Position numbers and translations under genes: made by a program. This document shows positions 61,050 to 64,000 of a DNA stretch of 64,000 bases, in pieces; the stretch's first letter is position 1; every line of letters starts with the position of its first letter. The notes beneath the pieces are model-generated. The model was given only the letters and a program-made list of their open reading frames with translations. It did not search any database and was not told the DNA's origin. The stretch is from Flavobacteriales bacterium UBA852 (GTDB lineage Bacteria; Bacteroidota; Bacteroidia; Flavobacteriales_E; Vicingaceae): assembly GCA_002295925.1 (NCBI GenBank), contig DBGO01000002.1, positions 62,001 through 126,000 on the forward strand, in the 5' to 3' direction.

Positions 61050-61241
61050 TTATGCTAATTTAACATTCACTGCGTTTAATCCTTTACGACCTTCTTGAAG
61101 CTCGAATTCTACTTCGTCGTCTTCTTTAATTTCGTCGATTAAACCTGTTGCATGCACGAAGTACTCTGTGTTAGAGTCTTCATCAATAATGAAACCAAAA
61201 CCTTTGGTATCATTAAAGAATTTTACTTTTCCTTTGTTCAT
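61050..61241 (-). CDS. cspA: Cold-shock domain protein
   Basis: A 63-residue single-domain OB-fold nucleic-acid-binding protein. RNP1 (KGFGFI) and RNP2 (YFVHAT) are intact, and NKGKVKFFNDTKGFGFIID is diagnostic. These act as RNA chaperones, often at low temperature or during growth changes. It is a monocistronic leftward gene with its own promoter and terminator; the leader is only about 23 bases, unlike the long cold-shock leaders of Proteobacteria. Confidence 0.95.
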   Translation of the reverse strand: MNKGKVKFFNDTKGFGFIIDEDSNTEYFVHATGLIDEIKEDDEVEFELQEGRKGLNAVNVKLA

Positions 61242-61268
61242 AATATTATTTTGTAATTAATTAAAGGA

Positions 61269-61298
61269 CAAAGCTACGTAATAAATTTTAATTCACAA
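61269..61298 (-). promoter_or_regulatory. cspA promoter
   Basis: On the minus strand TTG (61298-61296), a 19-base spacer and TAGCTTTG (61276-61269) fit the Bacteroidota consensus. The start codon follows 27 bases later. Confidence 0.7.
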
Positions 61299-61497
61299 CC
61301 ATTTAAACAAATAAAAATTTACATATTTTTCTATAAATCAATGTTTTTCACAAAAAAATATTCAAATTAATGAATTGTTTTTTCACTAAACCCTAGATAT
61401 TAGCTTGTTACAGATGCAAGTTCATTCTTTAAGTCTGCACTATTTTTCTACGAATAACATATTAAATTCTATAAACATTTAATTTTCTTCGATAAAA
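61299..61497. other. AT-rich intergenic stretch without a recognised gene
   Basis: The gap between cspA (ends 61241) and the small membrane-protein gene (61550) is 308 bases. It holds the two promoters at its ends; the middle is AT-rich, with no open frame of note, no hairpin with a T-run and no RNA gene that I can recognise. Confidence 0.6.
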
Positions 61498-61529
61498 TTT
61501 GCTTTATTTCGACGAATTGCTTATTTTTG
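61498..61529 (+). promoter_or_regulatory. Promoter of the 44-residue membrane-protein gene
   Basis: TTTG (61498-61501), a 20-base spacer and TATTTTTG (61522-61529) fit the consensus; the ATG at 61550 follows 20 bases later. Confidence 0.7.
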
Positions 61530-61549
61530 TCGATGTATTTATATTTAAA

Positions 61550-61684
61550 ATGATATTTTTACTTTTCATATTATTTATTTTAGTTATCCTCTACTTTTTG
61601 GGTAGTGGAAGCGGCGATAATTACGGCAAATCCCTTAAAGACATGAAAAGGTTTACAATGAATGAAAAAAGCGATTATGCTTAA
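61550..61684 (+). CDS. 44-residue single-span membrane protein
   Basis: The ATG at 61550 encodes a hydrophobic helix (residues about 2-17, IFLLFILFILVILYFLG) followed by a flexible GSGSGDN segment and a charged tail (GKSLKDMKRFTMNEKSDYA) that would face the cytoplasm or periplasm. The open frame extends to a TTG at 61499, but the promoter at 61498-61529 lies inside that extension. The gene has a near-consensus promoter 20 bases upstream and a strong terminator 30 bases downstream, which make a dedicated transcription unit. I recognise no family; it is a candidate overlooked small protein. Confidence 0.7.
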   Translation: MIFLLFILFILVILYFLGSGSGDNYGKSLKDMKRFTMNEKSDYA

Positions 61685-61713
61685 AAATTTTTCATGTTTC
61701 TCCCATATCAATC

Positions 61714-61746
61714 AAAAAAGGCTGCTAAAATTTAGCAGCCTTTTTT
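61714..61746. terminator. Bidirectional terminator between small protein gene and GAPDH
   Basis: Arms AAAAAAGGCTGCTAA and TTAGCAGCCTTTTTT form a stem of about 14 bp with a 3-5 base loop. T-runs exist on both strands, so it can end both the small gene and the leftward GAPDH transcript. Confidence 0.88.
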
Positions 61747-61767
61747 ATTGAATTATTTTTCTGTCTA

Positions 61768-63228
61768 TTAATAGTAAACCAAACGTCTTACTTTAGACAC
61801 ATATTTGGCTAAACGGATTACTTGTCTGGTGTATCCGTATTCATTATCATACCATACATATAGAACAATATCTTTTTTGTTTGGCGATACAATTGTTGCC
61901 ACACTGTCGTAAATAGAACAATTTGGTGTACCAATAATATCGGATGAAACTAACTCAGGATCTACTGAATATTTGATTTGGTTAACCAGTGGTCCTTCCA
62001 AAGAAGCTTTTCTGATAATTTCATTTACTTCTTCCAACGATGTTTCTTTGGCAACTTCTAATTTTAAAATAGCTAACGAGCCATTTGGTGTAGGAACACG
62101 AACAGCGTTGGCAGTTAACTTATCTTTCAACGATGGGATTACTTTTGTAACAGCTTTTCCGGCACCGGTAGAAGTAATTACCATATTGATGGCTGCCGAA
62201 CGACCTCTTCGCGGTTTTTTATGCATATTATCCAATAAATTTTGGTCGTTTGTATAAGCGTGAACAGTCTCAATATGACCTTTTACAACTCCCAAGCTGT
62301 TTTCTATAACATGTAAAATTGGCGAAATAGCGTTAGTTGTACACGATGCTGCCGAATAAATTTTTTCGTTATCTAAATCCAATTCATTTTGGTTAATTCC
62401 GTACACAATGTTTGGAATTTCTTTTCCGGGAGCGGTTAATAATACTCTGCTAACACCTTTTGCTTTTAAATGACGACTCAATGCTTCTCTGTCTGTAAAA
62501 GCACCGGTATTGTCAATCAATAACGCATTTTCGATACCCAATGCTGTGTAATCGGCTTCTTCGGGAGAAGGGGCAGCAATGAAATGCACCACTTGTCCGT
62601 TTACAATTATTGACATATTTTCAGTATCTACCTCAACCGTTCCGGGGAATTTACCGTGAACAGAATCGTTGCGTAACAAGGCGGCACGTTTTACCAATTC
62701 TGCCTCGGATATTCTGCGTACAACTACCGCACGTAAACGCAACTGCTGACCTTTTCCGGCTTGTAAGATTAATTCACGGGCAGCCAAACGTCCGATTCTA
62801 CCAAAACCATATAAAACAACATCACGTGGTTTGATGTTTGTTTTTTCCAAACCGATGAAATCTTTCAATTTATCTTCTAAAAATGCTCTTAATGAAGGAT
62901 ATTTATCTTTTTCTTCCTCGTATTGTGATGCCAATAAACCAATATCCAGCTTAGATGGCGCCAAATCTAATTGTGTTAATTCTTTGGCAACGGCTGTTGT
63001 TTTTTGAATATCAATCGGGCTGAAAGTTACGCTCTTGGCATATCGGTGCAAATCTATCAACTGCGATACACCTTTGTCTATTAAACGGTGACGAAAAAGT
63101 ACCAATTCAACCGATCGGTTGTACAATAATTCGCCAATAGCTCCAATTAACTCAATAGCCGCTTTTTCTTTGTTTACGTACTCATTGAGCTTTTGTGCAT
63201 ACAATTCTTTTTCTTTGTTGGTATCCAT
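61768..63228 (-). CDS. Glyceraldehyde-3-phosphate dehydrogenase, long form
   Basis: A 486-residue GAPDH with a 135-residue N-terminal extension before the Rossmann start VVLYGFGRIGRLAAREL (about 137-153). The catalytic Cys296 is in SAASCTTNAISP, and DNEYGYTRQVIRLAKYV at the C-terminus is family-typical. The extension (KAAIELIGAIGELLYNRSVELVLFRHRLIDKGVSQLIDLHR) is found in many Bacteroidota and some Proteobacteria GAPDHs of unclear cofactor preference; NAD+ versus NADP+ cannot be told. The length is normal for this subtype. It is preceded by a near-perfect promoter and ends in a terminator. Confidence 0.93.
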   Translation of the reverse strand: MDTNKEKELYAQKLNEYVNKEKAAIELIGAIGELLYNRSVELVLFRHRLIDKGVSQLIDLHRYAKSVTFSPIDIQKTTAVAKELTQLDLAPSKLDIGLLASQYEEEKDKYPSLRAFLEDKLKDFIGLEKTNIKPRDVVLYGFGRIGRLAARELILQAGKGQQLRLRAVVVRRISEAELVKRAALLRNDSVHGKFPGTVEVDTENMSIIVNGQVVHFIAAPSPEEADYTALGIENALLIDNTGAFTDREALSRHLKAKGVSRVLLTAPGKEIPNIVYGINQNELDLDNEKIYSAASCTTNAISPILHVIENSLGVVKGHIETVHAYTNDQNLLDNMHKKPRRGRSAAINMVITSTGAGKAVTKVIPSLKDKLTANAVRVPTPNGSLAILKLEVAKETSLEEVNEIIRKASLEGPLVNQIKYSVDPELVSSDIIGTPNCSIYDSVATIVSPNKKDIVLYVWYDNEYGYTRQVIRLAKYVSKVRRLVYY

Positions 63229-63254
63229 TTTTATTGGGTTTAAAGATTTGCAGG

Positions 63255-63285
63255 CAAAGGTAGGAATGTATTTATAGTAAGCAAA
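63255..63285 (-). promoter_or_regulatory. GAPDH promoter
   Basis: On the minus strand TTTG (63285-63282), a 19-base spacer and TACCTTTG (63262-63255) form an almost ideal Bacteroidota promoter. The start codon lies 26 bases downstream. Confidence 0.75.
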
Positions 63286-63443
63286 TGATTTTTAACAGAT
63301 TTTTCAACGGCTTTTCAACCTGCGTATTATCGTTGGCATATCAATATTTTCACATATTTGACTGAATAAAAAATCGGTTTTTTCACGCATGGCGGAAGAA
63401 TCATTTTAAAATAATTTTATCAAAACAAAAAAAAATTACCGTT

Positions 63444-63875
63444 ATGAATAATTCTGCCATTTCTACTTACATAATTGATGACGACCCGTTTTACAGCAAT
63501 CTTATTGCCAACTGGCTTTTCGAAAAATATAAAGCCAATATTAAAATGTACAACGATGCCGAAAGTTGTTTGAAAGAGATTAACCAAACACCGGATATTA
63601 TTTTTCTGGATTATAATTTATTTCAGGAAGAAAAACAAAATATGGACGGAAACACAGCCCTTTCTGCTTTGCTCGAAAAAAATCCCAAACTAAAAATTGT
63701 GATGCTTTCCAGTGTTGAAAATCCTTATGTTGTAAGCGAAGCAATTAAAAACGGTGCTGCCGATTATGTATTGAAAAATGATGATACGATTTATAATTTA
63801 AACAGGATTATGAAAGGAATTTCAATCTACAAAGAGTATCTCAAAAAATACAACAATTTGGAATTTGAGGATTAA
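63444..63875 (+). CDS. Stand-alone response-regulator receiver protein
   Basis: A 143-residue single receiver domain with no output domain. The acidic pair DDD near residues 13-15, the phosphoacceptor Asp in IFLDYNL (about 55), SSVEN (switch Ser/Thr) and the Lys in YVLKNDD (about 110) are present. Such CheY-like proteins act by protein-protein contact, often with hybrid kinases; no partner kinase is adjacent. The gap upstream (63229-63443) contains the divergent GAPDH promoter. Its own promoter is not apparent. Confidence 0.92.
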   Translation: MNNSAISTYIIDDDPFYSNLIANWLFEKYKANIKMYNDAESCLKEINQTPDIIFLDYNLFQEEKQNMDGNTALSALLEKNPKLKIVMLSSVENPYVVSEAIKNGAADYVLKNDDTIYNLNRIMKGISIYKEYLKKYNNLEFED

Positions 63876-63881
63876 GAGCGA

Positions 63882-64000
63882 CTATCGCTTTTTTGACAAT
63901 AAACTTTGTAATGAAAAATAAACCATAATATAAAACGAGGTGCTCATGGCAATTCCTGAAATCATGGTTACATAGCTTATCCATTTCCATTCGAATTTCC
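63882..64000 (-). CDS. C-terminal fragment of a membrane protein (truncated by the window edge)
   Basis: A leftward open frame enters from the right and stops at 63882. The 38 visible residues, including KWISYVTMISGIAMSTSF and ending QSLLSKKR, contain at least one hydrophobic helix and a basic tail. I cannot name the family. It is convergent with the receiver gene, with 6 bases between the stops. Confidence 0.6.
   Translation of the reverse strand, partial: KFEWKWISYVTMISGIAMSTSFYIMVYFSLQSLLSKKR

Noticed and set aside
61242..61268. Long cold-shock-type 5' leader for cspA
   Set aside because: The promoter match places the start about 23 bases before the ATG, leaving no room for a thermosensing leader.
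1..64000. tRNA, rRNA, tmRNA, CRISPR arrays and insertion sequences
   Set aside because: I saw no cloverleaf with a GTTCnAnnC T-loop, no spaced direct repeats and no transposase or terminal inverted repeats. A covariance-model search would settle small RNAs.

Overview
The window is a 64 kb stretch of AT-rich chromosome from a member of the Bacteroidota. The evidence is four secreted proteins with type IX secretion (T9SS) sorting tails, a T9SS plug-type lipoprotein, an Na+-translocating NQR complex, LytTR/LytS signalling, genes without Shine-Dalgarno sequences, and repeated matches to the Bacteroidota promoter consensus (TTTG or TTG, about 19 bases, then TAnnTTTG). I cannot place it below phylum level. 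I saw no rRNA, tRNA, CRISPR array, insertion sequence or prophage; the gene content reads as core chromosome with a few accessory islands.

Layout. Position 1-246 is the 5' end of a lipoprotein gene. 335-3438 holds panB and a leftward thiG / truncated haemoglobin / thiH operon. 3542-9961 holds a flippase, a YfhO-type membrane protein, rarA and xerD. 9997-17859 is a signalling block: two receptor-type SpoIIE (PP2C) phosphatases with nearly identical 3' ends, facing a LytTR regulator and its giant beta-propeller histidine kinase. 17996-23195 holds secreted and T9SS proteins and the T9SS plug lipoprotein. 23286-29309 is nqrABCDEF. 29426-36435 is a compact co-directional run: small membrane protein, SulP transporter, degenerate ABC transporter, HlyD adaptor, TolC-like channel, beta-carbonic anhydrase. 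36504-41528, leftward, holds a C10 peptidase, alanine dehydrogenase, tsaE, a HAD hydrolase, a membrane protein and upp. 41663-44889 is an ECF sigma locus. 44959-51528 holds an outer-membrane barrel, a large TPR protein, ftsE and a glycosyltransferase. 51535-57089 holds corA, a GNAT-nitrilase fusion, a T9SS-exported alpha/beta hydrolase and an AT-rich orphan. 57167-63875 holds an icmF-type fused mutase, a CoA-binding protein, cspA, a 44-residue membrane protein, a long-form GAPDH and a stand-alone receiver protein; a membrane-protein fragment ends the window.

Most interesting system. At 41663-44889 a lipoprotein, an ECF sigma factor and a 473-residue protein overlap head to tail and are followed by a second lipoprotein. 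The 473-residue protein looks like a dual-membrane anti-sigma factor: a cytoplasmic part with three W-containing helical motifs, one inner-membrane helix, about 150 disordered periplasmic residues and a small outer-membrane beta-barrel. The same promoter-like element (TTCCAACC, 15 bases, CTwCT) stands before both lipoprotein genes and nowhere else that I noticed, suggesting the locus carries its own sigma-dependent promoter and a second target. The next most interesting is the SulP to carbonic anhydrase operon, whose ABC subunit keeps Walker A and B but has lost the Q-loop, LSGGQ and H-loop residues.
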